Positions 1 through 7,551 of a DNA stretch of 36,752 nucleotides are shown in pieces. Within the stretch, counting starts at the first letter, position 1. Every line of letters starts with the position of its first letter. This DNA is from Pseudolabrys sp. GTDB lineage: Bacteria > Pseudomonadota > Alphaproteobacteria > Rhizobiales > Xanthobacteraceae. The DNA is taken from contig JAQSCR010000271.1 of assembly GCA_029945495.1 (NCBI GenBank), positions 1 through 36,752 on the forward strand, given 5' to 3'. Both the position numbers and the translations under genes were made by a program. The notes under the pieces are model-generated. The model had not been told where the DNA came from, ran no database searches, and saw only the letters and a list, made by a program, of their open reading frames with translations.

Positions 1-304
1 CGATGACATGCCCTTTGGTCATGACCGGGGCATGCAGCACCAGGCCCTGCTCGCCGTGCACGATATGGCTCCAGGTCAGGCCGAAATCGTTGTCGCGCAA
101 CCAGAACGGCGAATAAGCCTGCACCAGCGCATAAGTCGGCAACGCCTTGAGGTTGTCCTCGTAAACGAAGGCGAGCTCGTCGGCGTTCACCGGGTCCTGG
201 CCTAGCCCCAAGCCGAGCGCATAAAGAATGCAGTCCTTCGGGCCGTAGCTTTGCTCGACCGGCGGAATCTTGAAGGACAGCAGTCTGTCGAGGTTGAGCG
301 GCAT
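1..304 (-). CDS. MaoC-type (hot-dog) enoyl-CoA hydratase/dehydratase, N-terminal part
   Basis: Partial gene that starts at 304 (ATG) and runs off the left edge, so only about 101 residues are visible. The stretch YALGLGLGQDPVNADELAF, followed by a VYEDN-LKALPTYALV block, is characteristic of the N-terminal half of two-domain MaoC-like hydratases (peroxisomal hydratase-2 type), which hydrate 2-enoyl-CoA thioesters. The catalytic hydratase-2 motif lies in the C-terminal half and cannot be checked here. The gene begins 12 nt after the stop of the MetE-like gene at 317-1423 and is probably the last or a later gene of that minus-strand operon. This places a CoA-thioester enzyme in the same transcript as the methyltransferase-like genes. 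The family call is fairly safe; the substrate is unknown. Confidence 0.7.
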   Translation of the reverse strand, partial: MPLNLDRLLSFKIPPVEQSYGPKDCILYALGLGLGQDPVNADELAFVYEDNLKALPTYALVQAYSPFWLRDNDFGLTWSHIVHGEQGLVLHAPVMTKGHVI

Positions 305-316
305 CGTGAGCTTAAG

Positions 317-1423
317 CTAGCGCCCCCACACTTCGTCCGCCAGTTCGACGATCATGCGCAGTTTGGCCCATTGCTGCTCCTCGTCGAGCACGTTGCCCTC
401 CTCGGTCGAGGCAAAGCCGCATTGCGGCGACAGGCAAAGCTGCTCGAGCGGGGCGAATTTCGCCGCCTCATCGATGCGGCGCTTCAGCTCGTCCTTGGAT
501 TCGAGCTTGCCGGATTTCGAGGTGACCAGGCCGAGCACCACCGTCTTGTCCTTCGGCAGCAGCCGCAGCGGTTCGAAATTTCCGGCGCGGGCGTCGTCAT
601 ATTCCATGAAGAAGCCGTGCACGTTGATCTTGTTGAACAGGATTTCCTGCACCGCCTCGTAGCCGCCGGCGCCCATATAGGTCGATTTATAATTGCCGCG
701 ACACATATGCATGGTGATGGTCATGTCGGACGGAATATCCGACATCGCCACGTTGATGAGATCGGCGTAGCGCTCGCCGAGCTCTTCCGGATCGTCGCCG
801 CGGTCCTTCATCTGCTGGCGGTATTTCGCATCGCACAGCATGGCGATGAACACTTCGTCGAGCTGCAGATAACGGCAGCCGGCGTCGGCGAAGCCACGCA
901 CGGCTTTTTTGTAGGCCTGGCCGAGATCGGCAAACAGCGATTCGCGCGTCGGATAGACGTTTCTGTCGACCGGCGGCTTGACCGGCCGGCCATACATCGC
1001 CGACGGCGCGGGAATCGTGATCTTCGCCGTCTGTCTGGTATGCGCGGCGAGGAATTTGAAATGCTCGATCATCGGATGATGCGCCGAGCCGAGCTTGCCG
1101 GTGACCTTGACGCCTTCGTTGCGCGTGGTGACCGCGGCGAAGGCGACGCCTGAGTCCATCACATGCTTCTCGGCGCCGTCGAGGCCCCAGAGAAAATCGA
1201 GATGCCACCAGGAGCGGCGGAATTCGCCGTCGGTGACGGACTTGAGGCCGACCTCTTCCTGCTTCTTGATGACGCGCTCGATCTCGCGGTCTTCCACCGC
1301 CTTCAGCGCGGCGGCGTCGATCTCGCCTTTGGCGAATTTGGTGCGCGCTTCCTTGAGCGCGGCGGGACGCAGCAGACTGCCGACGTGGTCGGCGCGGAAC
1401 GGCGGTTTGGTGCGCGTGCTCAT
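317..1423 (-). CDS. MetE-like single-barrel zinc methyltransferase, paralogue A
   Basis: 368 aa, half the length of classical cobalamin-independent methionine synthase (about 750 aa). Only the C-terminal catalytic TIM barrel is present, as in core-MetE and epoxyalkane:CoM transferase relatives. The zinc ligands are visible: H239-x-C241 (MHMCRGN), E274 (FFMEYDD) and C335 (LSPQCGF). The LQLDEV motif near residue 189 corresponds to the MetE aspartate that holds the homocysteine amine. The start ATG is 5 nt after the stop of the upstream paralogue, so the genes are cotranscribed. It shares LKSVTDGEFRR, AMSDIP and INVHG with paralogue B and is its closest partner. Annotation as methionine synthase is a family label only. 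The neighbouring O-demethylase makes methyl-tetrahydrofolate, but the folate-binding N-terminal barrel is missing, so the methyl donor is uncertain. Confidence 0.85.
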   Translation of the reverse strand: MSTRTKPPFRADHVGSLLRPAALKEARTKFAKGEIDAAALKAVEDREIERVIKKQEEVGLKSVTDGEFRRSWWHLDFLWGLDGAEKHVMDSGVAFAAVTTRNEGVKVTGKLGSAHHPMIEHFKFLAAHTRQTAKITIPAPSAMYGRPVKPPVDRNVYPTRESLFADLGQAYKKAVRGFADAGCRYLQLDEVFIAMLCDAKYRQQMKDRGDDPEELGERYADLINVAMSDIPSDMTITMHMCRGNYKSTYMGAGGYEAVQEILFNKINVHGFFMEYDDARAGNFEPLRLLPKDKTVVLGLVTSKSGKLESKDELKRRIDEAAKFAPLEQLCLSPQCGFASTEEGNVLDEEQQWAKLRMIVELADEVWGR

Positions 1424-1428
1424 CTAAC

Positions 1429-2535
1429 TTACCCCCACACTTCTTCGGACACTTCGACGATCATGCGCAGCTTGGCCCACTGCTCGTTTTCGGCCAGGAT
1501 ATTGCCGTCCTCGGTCGAGGCAAAGCCGCATTGCGGCGACAGGCATAGCTGCTCGAGCGGAATGAATTTGGCGGCCTCGTCGATGCGGCGCTTGAGCTCG
1601 TCCTTCGATTCGAGCCGGCCCGACTTCGACGTCACCAGGCCGAGCACCACCGTCTTGCCTTTCGGCACGAAGCGCAGCGGCTCGAAGCCGCCGGCGCGGT
1701 CCGAATCGTATTCCATGAAGTAGCCGTGCACGTTGATGGTGTTGAACAGGATTTCCGCCACCGGCTCGTAGCCGCCCGAGGCGACGAAGGTGGACTGGAA
1801 ATTGCCGCGGCACAGATGCATGGCGATAGTCATGTCGGCGGGAATGTCCGACATCGCCGCGTTGATCATGCCGGCATAGATCATCGGCAGGCTGGAAGGA
1901 TCGTCGCCGCGGCGGGCGACCTGCTCGCGCAGCTTCGGATCGCACAGATAAGTGAAATTGACCTCGTCGAGCTGCAGATAGCGGCAACCGGCGTCGGCAA
2001 AGGCGCGCACGGCCTTGGCATAGGTGGCGCCGAGGTCGCGGTAGAATTCGCCCATGTCGGGATAGATACTTTCCGGCACGGCGTCGCGGCCATAACGGAA
2101 ATGCAGACTGGACGGCGAGGGTATCGTCATCTTCGGCGTCGCGCGCGTATGCGCCTTGACGAACTTGAAATGTTCCAGCATCGGGTGGCCGGAAAACGTG
2201 CCGAGCGGGCCCACGACGCGCAGCATCATCGGCTTGGGATTGACGCCCTCGAACTTGATCTTGCGCTCGCCGAGATAGGCTTCGACGCCGTCGAGCTGGC
2301 CGAGGAAATCGTAGTTCCAGAAAGCGCGGCGGAATTCGCCGTCGGTGACCGACTTGAGGCCGATGTCTTCCTGCTTCCTGATAATGCCGGCGATCTCGCG
2401 GTCTTCGACGTCCTTCAACACCTCGGCGGCGATCTCGCCCTTCTCGCGTTGCGCGCGCGCCTGTTTGAGCGACGCGGTGCGCAACAGGCTGCCGACATGG
2501 TCGGCGCGGAACGGAGGCGATTGACGCAACGTCAC
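1429..2535 (-). CDS. MetE-like single-barrel zinc methyltransferase, paralogue B
   Basis: 368 aa if started at GTG 2535. That GTG shares one base with the TAG stop of paralogue C (TAGTG), a coupling arrangement, and gives the same N-terminal length before PPFRADHVGS as the other three copies. An upstream in-frame TTG at 2544 is less likely. Zinc ligands are conserved: H-x-C in AMHLCRGN, Glu in YFMEYDSDRAGG and Cys in LSPQCGF. The substrate-side motif is LQLDEV, as in copy A. Residues about 80-160 differ strongly between copies, while the metal-binding C-terminal part is nearly identical, a pattern suggesting different substrates on one chemistry. It is the second-to-last of the four tandem copies in the minus-strand operon. 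Confidence 0.85.
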   Translation of the reverse strand: MTLRQSPPFRADHVGSLLRTASLKQARAQREKGEIAAEVLKDVEDREIAGIIRKQEDIGLKSVTDGEFRRAFWNYDFLGQLDGVEAYLGERKIKFEGVNPKPMMLRVVGPLGTFSGHPMLEHFKFVKAHTRATPKMTIPSPSSLHFRYGRDAVPESIYPDMGEFYRDLGATYAKAVRAFADAGCRYLQLDEVNFTYLCDPKLREQVARRGDDPSSLPMIYAGMINAAMSDIPADMTIAMHLCRGNFQSTFVASGGYEPVAEILFNTINVHGYFMEYDSDRAGGFEPLRFVPKGKTVVLGLVTSKSGRLESKDELKRRIDEAAKFIPLEQLCLSPQCGFASTEDGNILAENEQWAKLRMIVEVSEEVWG

Positions 2536-3638
2536 TAGCCCCAAACCTCTTTCGACACTTCAACGATCATGCGCAGCTTGGCCCACTGCTCGTCCTCGGC
2601 CAGCACATTGCCTTCCTCGGTTGAGGAAAAGCCACACTGCGGCGACAGGCAAAGCTGCTCGAGTGCGACATATTTGGTGGCCTGGTCGATGCGGCGCTTG
2701 ATGTCGTCCTTGGACTCGAGCGTACCGCTCTTGGAGGTGACCAGGCCCAGCACCAGTTGCTTGTCGCCTTTCGGGAAATAACGCAACGGTTCGAAGCCGC
2801 CGGCGCGATCGGTGTCGTATTCGAGGAAGTAGCCGTCGAGATTGGTCTTGCCGAGCAGATGCTCGGCGACGAATTCGTAGCCGCCTTGCGCGATCCAGGT
2901 CGAACGGAAATTGCCGCGGCAGGAGTGCATGGTGATCGCCATGTCGGCCGGCTTGTCCTTGAGCGCCGCATTGGTCACGCGCGCATAGATTTCCGGCAAC
3001 TTGTCGGGATCGTCGCCGCGCGCCTTCGAGCCCTCGCGTTCCTTCGGATCGCACATCATCGCCCAGGCGGTGTCGTCGAGTTGCAGATAGCGGCAGCCGG
3101 CGTCGTAGAAGGCGCGGATTGCCCTCTGCCAGGCCTTGCCGACATCGTCGAAGAACACGTCGAGATCGGGATAGGCCTCCGTGCTCACCATTTTTCGGCC
3201 TTGCCGGAAGTGGAAGGTTGACGGTGCCGGGATCGTCATCTTCGGCGTAACGTTGCAATGAGCCTTCAGGAACTTGAAATGGTCGAGATGCGCATGGCCG
3301 GCGAATTCGACCTTGCGGTTGATCTTGATGGCCTCGCTCTTGGTTTCGATGCCGTGAAATTTGATTGGCGGTCCAACGACGAGGTCGACGCCCTGCAGGC
3401 CACGGAAGAAATCGAAATGCCACCAGGAGCGGCGGAACTCGCCGTCGGTGGCGAGCTGCAGGCCGATCTCTTCCTGCTTCTTGACGACCTTGATGATCTC
3501 GCGGTCTTCGATCTCTTTTAATGCGGCGGCGGTGATGTCGCCTGTGGCGTGCTTGGCGCGCGCGTCCTTGAGCACGGCGGGGCGCAGCAGGCTGCCGACA
3601 TGATCGGCGCGGAACGGCGGCGATTTGCGTTGCGACAT
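2535..3638 (-). CDS. MetE-like single-barrel zinc methyltransferase, paralogue C
   Basis: 367 aa. Starts at ATG 3638, preceded on the minus strand by GGGAGTGAATC, a reasonable ribosome binding site. Zinc ligands: H-x-C in TMHSCRGN, Glu in YFLEYDTDRAGG, Cys in LSPQCGF. In place of the LDEV of copies A and B it has LQLDDTAWAM, shared with copy D along with LQLATDGEFRRSWWH and FYDAGCRYLQ, so C and D form a second sub-pair. A 206-nt spacer with a REP-like palindrome separates it from D; it overlaps B by one base. The protein is cytosolic with no signal peptide. The reaction is probably transfer of a methyl or alkyl group to a zinc-bound thiolate, by analogy with the family. Confidence 0.85.
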   Translation of the reverse strand: MSQRKSPPFRADHVGSLLRPAVLKDARAKHATGDITAAALKEIEDREIIKVVKKQEEIGLQLATDGEFRRSWWHFDFFRGLQGVDLVVGPPIKFHGIETKSEAIKINRKVEFAGHAHLDHFKFLKAHCNVTPKMTIPAPSTFHFRQGRKMVSTEAYPDLDVFFDDVGKAWQRAIRAFYDAGCRYLQLDDTAWAMMCDPKEREGSKARGDDPDKLPEIYARVTNAALKDKPADMAITMHSCRGNFRSTWIAQGGYEFVAEHLLGKTNLDGYFLEYDTDRAGGFEPLRYFPKGDKQLVLGLVTSKSGTLESKDDIKRRIDQATKYVALEQLCLSPQCGFSSTEEGNVLAEDEQWAKLRMIVEVSKEVWG

Positions 3639-3665
3639 GATTCACTCCCGGATTTTATTGATCTT

Positions 3666-3692
3666 CCGGCCGGGCTTGTCCCGGCTCGTTTT
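3666..3692. repeat. REP-like palindrome with GCCGGG/CCCGGC arms
   Basis: Arms GCCGGG (3669-3674) and CCCGGC (3680-3685) flank the loop CTTGT. It resembles the short dispersed palindromes common between genes in Bradyrhizobium and Rhodopseudomonas (recalled, not searched). On the plus strand it is followed by TCGTTTT, so it could also fold as a weak terminator. It sits between MetE-like copies C and D. A second self-complementary stretch, CGCGCG-TTTT-CGCGCG, lies at 3762-3777. Confidence 0.45.
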
Positions 3693-3844
3693 CATCTGTC
3701 CTTTATATTCGAAGGACGGCGAGCCACAAGCGCATTGGCCCTTCGTTTTCGGCGTGCCACGCGCGCGTTTTCGCGCGGCTCGACGGAGCATATCGAGCCG
3801 GACGGGACGACCGATAAAGTCACCCCGCCCGCTCGGTTACGGCG

Positions 3845-4948
3845 CTACTTGCCCCAGACGTCCTTCGAGATCTCGATGATCTCCTTGAGCTTGGCCCACT
3901 GCTCGTCATAGGCCAGCGTATTGCCTTCCTCGGTCGAGGCAAAACCGCACTGCGGCGACAGGCAGAGTTGCTCGAGTGCGACGAACTTCTCGGCTTCCTT
4001 GATGCGCTTCTTGATATCCGCGGTCGGCTCCAGCGTGCCGATCTTCGAGGTAATGAGACCGAGCACGACCTGCTTGTGGCCTTTCGGCAGAAAGCGCAGC
4101 GGTTCGAAGCCGCCGGCGCGGTCGGTGTCGTATTCGAGGAAGTAGCCGTCGTAATTGCACTTGGCCAACAGGCTCTCGGCCACCGGTTCGTAGCCGCCCG
4201 ACGAAATGAAGGTCGAACGGAAATTACCGCGGCAGACATGGGTGGTGATGGTCATGTCGGCGGGCTTCGCCTCGAGCGCCTTGTTGATCATCTTGGTGTA
4301 GCTGTCCTGCAGATGATCGACATCGAGGCCGCGGTCGCGCGCCTTCTTCAGCTCTTCTTCCGAGCACAGATAGGCCCAAGCGGTGTCGTCGAACTGCAGA
4401 TAGCGGCAGCCGGCGTCGTAAAACGCCTTGATCGCCTTCTGATAAGCGATCGCCAGATCGTCGAAGATCGCGTCGCGGCTGGCATAGGCGTTTTTCTCGA
4501 CGGCATCCGGCTCGAGGCGGAAATGCATCACGCCCGGCGACGGGATCGTCATCTTCGGCGTCACCTTGGTGTTCGCCTTGAGGAACTTGAAATGCTCGAG
4601 CATCGGATGATTGGAGAAGCCGATCTTGCCGGTGACGTGGATCGACCTCGCCTTGGTCAGGACGCCCTGGAACTGAATGCCCTTACCGGCGATGATCTCG
4701 ACGCCGTCGAGCCCGCCGAAGAAGTCGTAGTGCCACCACGAGCGGCGGAACTCGCCGTCGGTGGCAAGTTGCAGGCCAATGCCTTCCTGCTGCTTGATGA
4801 CCTTGACGATCTCGGCGTCTTCGACGGCCTTGAGCTGGGCATCGGTGATCTCGCCCTTCTCGTGCTTGGCCCGCGCCTCTTTGATCGGCGCGGTGCGCAG
4901 GAAGCTGCCGACATGGTCGGCGCGGAAGGGCGGTTTGGTTCGTTGCAT
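3845..4948 (-). CDS. MetE-like single-barrel zinc methyltransferase, paralogue D
   Basis: 367 aa, ATG at 4948, first of the four copies in transcription order. Zinc ligands: H-x-C in TTHVCRGN, Glu in YFLEYDTDRAGG, Cys in LSPQCGF. It has LQFDDTAWAY at the substrate-side aspartate, as in copy C. It begins 39 nt after the stop of the broken GntR regulator gene, so both are likely on one transcript starting from the region before 5758. That region also drives the divergent O-demethylase gene, which is the main argument that these methyltransferase-like proteins act in one-carbon handling during O-demethylation. The family also contains alkyl-thiol transferases, so methionine synthesis is not proven. 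Confidence 0.85.
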   Translation of the reverse strand: MQRTKPPFRADHVGSFLRTAPIKEARAKHEKGEITDAQLKAVEDAEIVKVIKQQEGIGLQLATDGEFRRSWWHYDFFGGLDGVEIIAGKGIQFQGVLTKARSIHVTGKIGFSNHPMLEHFKFLKANTKVTPKMTIPSPGVMHFRLEPDAVEKNAYASRDAIFDDLAIAYQKAIKAFYDAGCRYLQFDDTAWAYLCSEEELKKARDRGLDVDHLQDSYTKMINKALEAKPADMTITTHVCRGNFRSTFISSGGYEPVAESLLAKCNYDGYFLEYDTDRAGGFEPLRFLPKGHKQVVLGLITSKIGTLEPTADIKKRIKEAEKFVALEQLCLSPQCGFASTEEGNTLAYDEQWAKLKEIIEISKDVWGK

Positions 4949-4987
4949 GAATGCCTCGTTACTGTGCTTGCTGGTTGGAATCTAACA

Positions 4988-5758
4988 TTAATAGAGACCG
5001 GTTGCGACCGGCCGGCGGATGAGCACGGCTCCGGGCACGAGGTCGCGCGTGCCTTGATTGCGGAGAGCCAATTGCAGGTTTCGATGCGCCAGGCGCGCGT
5101 GTTCGCGCATCAACGCCTCGGCGCGGGCGCCCTCGCGCGCTTCGATGGCACGGGTCACGCAGTGATGATGGTCCTGCGCGATGATGAGAATCCGGCGCGC
5201 TTCCGGCAGCATCGCCTGAACCATGACAAAGCCGCTCGGCGAGGCGAACGGCAGATTAAGCGCCCGCTCGATCTGGCGCAGCAGGACCGGGCTATCGGCG
5301 GCGCTGATCAGCAGCGCGTGAAAATGCGCGTTGATTTCGACATATTCCGAGAAATCGTCGACCGAGAGGGTCGGCCGGGCGACCAGCGCGTCGAACTGCT
5401 GGAGATTGTCTTTCAGTTCGGCCAGCACCGAACCCTGCACGCCGCGTTCGGCGGCGATCCGCGCCGCGAAACCTTCCAGCGTTCCGCGCAGCTCGATGGC
5501 ATCGTAGATATCGCGTTCGGAAAACGCCTTGATGGCAAAACCGCCGGATGGGATCGCTTCGAGAAAGCCTTCCTCCTCGAGGCGGACCAGCGCCATCCGG
5601 ATCGGCGTGCGCTACATGCCGAGCCGGTCGACGATCGACAGCTCGGAGATGCGGTCGCCCGGCTTTAGGTCGCCGGACAGGATCAGGTCACGCAGGGCAA
5701 GCTGCGCCTTGACGGTCTGCGACGACGAGCGTTCGCCTTCGGCCGTATGGAGCGACAC
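4988..5758 (-). pseudogene. GntR-family (FadR/FCD) regulator interrupted by an amber codon
   Basis: Reading from GTG 5758 (SD-like AGGGAGAA just upstream) gives a 256-codon FCD-type GntR regulator. Codon 49 is TAG (5614-5612). The surrounding residues are DRLGM-stop-RTPIRMALVRLEEEG, where the family has LG-V-S-RTPVREAL, so the stop replaces the recognition-helix serine; TCG to TAG is a one-base change. After the stop the frame is intact for 207 codons and keeps the FCD histidines (NAHFHALL, DHHHCV, EHARLAH). An internal ATG at 5596 could restart translation, but that product lacks most of the DNA-binding domain. The gene heads the MetE-like operon and faces the O-demethylase gene, so it was probably the local repressor. 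A sequencing error or amber readthrough is the alternative to a recent null mutation. Confidence 0.85.
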
Positions 5759-5806
5759 CTGCTTCTCCCTATTTCGTGCGCGGTCCTTGAGGACCCACGG
5801 AATTCA

Positions 5807-5820
5807 TGCTGTATACAGCA
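5807..5820. promoter_or_regulatory. 14-bp perfect palindrome, probable GntR/FCD operator 1
   Basis: TGCTGTATACAGCA is identical to its reverse complement. FadR-type GntR proteins typically bind sites with a T-x-GT...AC-x-A core, and GTATAC fits this. It lies 49 nt upstream of the gntR start, in the divergent region shared with the O-demethylase gene. Assignment to this regulator is inference from position and family. Confidence 0.65.
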
Positions 5821-5924
5821 AATAGCCGGGGTGCCGCCAGAGCAATCCTAAAGTGGGCAGAATCCCGCAGATTCGGCAATATTTTGGCAAGTAATTAGAT
5901 TTTTCGACCTTCTGCCGAAGATCA

Positions 5925-5932
5925 TGTATACA
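5925..5932. promoter_or_regulatory. Second TGTATACA site, probable operator 2 overlapping a -10
   Basis: The same TGTATACA core as the upstream palindrome, centred 115 nt away. TATACA (5927-5932) also reads as a plausible -10 for the O-demethylase gene, with TCGACC (5904-5909) as a weak -35 at 17-bp spacing. A repressor on this site would then block RNA polymerase directly. The promoter assignment is tentative. Confidence 0.5.
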
Positions 5933-6044
5933 ACTTCGCACGGAAATTAAGACCGGCCCTATCCAGGCCAAGAAACCACCGTAGCCGTGTGGCGAGCCGT
6001 CAGGCGGTTCTGTATCGACCGAAACGTCCAGGGAGTGACCTCAA

Positions 6045-7448
6045 ATGACCAAGAACCTCGAAGAAAAGATTAAAGCATCGGGCGACATTGTCTCGATGCT
6101 GCGCAATTCGCAGATCGGCGCCTATGTCTATCCGGTGGTGGCGCCGGAATTCACCAACTGGCGTGACGAACAGGGCGCCTGGCGCAACAGCTGCGTTCTG
6201 TTCGATCAGTCGCACCACATGGTCAACCTCTTCATCGAGGGACCGGATACCGTCAAGCTCTTGTCCCACCTGTCGACCAACTCGTTTAAGAATTTCAGCA
6301 TCGACCAGGCCAAGCAGTTCGCGCCGGTCACGCCCTATGGCCACGTGATTGGCGACGGCATCCTGTTCTATCTCGCCGAAAACAGCATGGTCTATGTCGG
6401 CCGCAATCCGGCGGCGAACTGGATCGAATTCCACGCCAAGACCGGCGGCTACAACGTCAAGACGACCTATGACGACCGCTCGCCATCGCGCCCGATGGGT
6501 AAGCCGGTGACCCGCAGCTTCTACCGCTACCAGATCCAGGGTCCGAACGCGCAGGACGTGATCAAGAAGCTCAACGGCGGCACCATGCCGGACATCAAGT
6601 TCTTCCGCATGGGCTACATCACCATCGCCGGCCGCAAGGTTCGCGCGTTGCGCCACGGCATGGCCGGCGCGCCCGGTCTCGAAGTGTGGGGCCCCTACGC
6701 CGAAGGCGACGAAATTCGCGCCGCGATCCTCGAAGCCGGCAAGGACGCCGGCATCGTGCAGGTCGGCGCCCGCGCCTATGCCACCAACACGCTGGAATCC
6801 GGCTGGATCCCCTCGCCGGTCCCGGCGATCTACACCGGCGACAAGCTCAAGGCCTACCGCGAGTGGCTGCCGATCTCGAGCTACGAAGCCAATGCCGGCC
6901 TTGGCGGCAGCTTCGTATCGAAGAACGTCGAGGACTATTACACGACGCCTTATGAACTCGGCTACAACACCTTCACCAAGTTCGACCATGACTTCATCGG
7001 CATGGAAGCGCTGCAGGCGATGGAAGGCAAGAACAAGCGCAAGAAGGTGACGTTCGCCTGGGAAGACGACGATGTGAACCGCATCAACGCGTCGATGTTC
7101 GCGCCGGCCGGCCAGAACTACAAGTTCATCGATCTGCCGCTGTCGAACTACGCCTCGTCGTCGTTCGACGCGGTGATGAGCGGCGGCAAGAAGGCCGGCG
7201 CTTCGATGTTCTCGGGCTACAGCTTCAACGAACGCAAGATGCTGTCGCTCGGCTTCGTCGAGGAGGAATTCGCCAAGCCCGGCACCGAACTGACTTTGGT
7301 CTGGGGCGAAGAAAACGGCGGCACCAAGAAGACCACCGTCGAACGGCACAAGCAGACGGAGATCAAGGTCATCGTCTCGCCGGTTCCTTATGCCGCCGTC
7401 GTGCGCGAAGGCTACGAAGGCAAATGGCGCCATCAGGCGGCCGAATAG
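6045..7448 (+). CDS. ligM: Tetrahydrofolate-dependent aromatic O-demethylase (LigM/DesA type)
   Basis: 467 aa, GcvT/aminomethyltransferase fold. It matches LigM (vanillate/3-O-methylgallate) and DesA (syringate) in length and layout. These enzymes move the aromatic O-methyl group to tetrahydrofolate, giving protocatechuate or gallate products and 5-methyl-THF. Y29, H58, R120 and Y245 fall, with a constant offset of two, on the LigM residues I recall as catalytic or substrate-binding (Y31, H60, R122, Y247). E213 is the likely folate contact. The start is ATG 6045, with GGGAGTGACCTCAA upstream. It stands alone on the plus strand, ends in a strong terminator, and faces a MetF-like gene, as ligM and metF are neighbours in Sphingobium. 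With pcaGH nearby, vanillate is the best substrate guess; syringate is possible. Confidence 0.9.
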   Translation: MTKNLEEKIKASGDIVSMLRNSQIGAYVYPVVAPEFTNWRDEQGAWRNSCVLFDQSHHMVNLFIEGPDTVKLLSHLSTNSFKNFSIDQAKQFAPVTPYGHVIGDGILFYLAENSMVYVGRNPAANWIEFHAKTGGYNVKTTYDDRSPSRPMGKPVTRSFYRYQIQGPNAQDVIKKLNGGTMPDIKFFRMGYITIAGRKVRALRHGMAGAPGLEVWGPYAEGDEIRAAILEAGKDAGIVQVGARAYATNTLESGWIPSPVPAIYTGDKLKAYREWLPISSYEANAGLGGSFVSKNVEDYYTTPYELGYNTFTKFDHDFIGMEALQAMEGKNKRKKVTFAWEDDDVNRINASMFAPAGQNYKFIDLPLSNYASSSFDAVMSGGKKAGASMFSGYSFNERKMLSLGFVEEEFAKPGTELTLVWGEENGGTKKTTVERHKQTEIKVIVSPVPYAAVVREGYEGKWRHQAAE

Positions 7449-7477
7449 CGCTCGCCGATAGACTGGCGAACAGAGAT

Positions 7478-7508
7478 ACGGCGTGGCACCAGGTGCCACG
7501 CCGTTTTT
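7478..7508 (+). terminator. Intrinsic terminator after the O-demethylase gene
   Basis: A 13-bp perfect inverted repeat (ACGGCGTGGCACC at 7478-7490 and its complement at 7492-7504) with a minimal loop, followed by a T run (7504-7508). It begins 30 nt after the stop at 7448 and separates this gene from the convergent MetF-like gene. Confidence 0.9.
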
Positions 7509-7551
7509 ATTTGCGGGTCGTTTTAGCGCACTGACGGCAACGCGGGCCGCA

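Noticed and set aside
3762..3777. CGCGCG-TTTT-CGCGCG as a terminator
   Set aside because: No T run follows on either strand, and it lies upstream of a minus-strand gene.
5583..5596. Internal ATG 5596 as the real start of the GntR gene
   Set aside because: It would begin inside the winged helix. The upstream 48 codons are clear GntR sequence in the same frame, so the gene is interrupted, not short.
3968..5668. 566-codon plus-strand frame
   Set aside because: It is antisense to MetE-like copy D and the GntR gene, with low-complexity composition and no recognisable motif.
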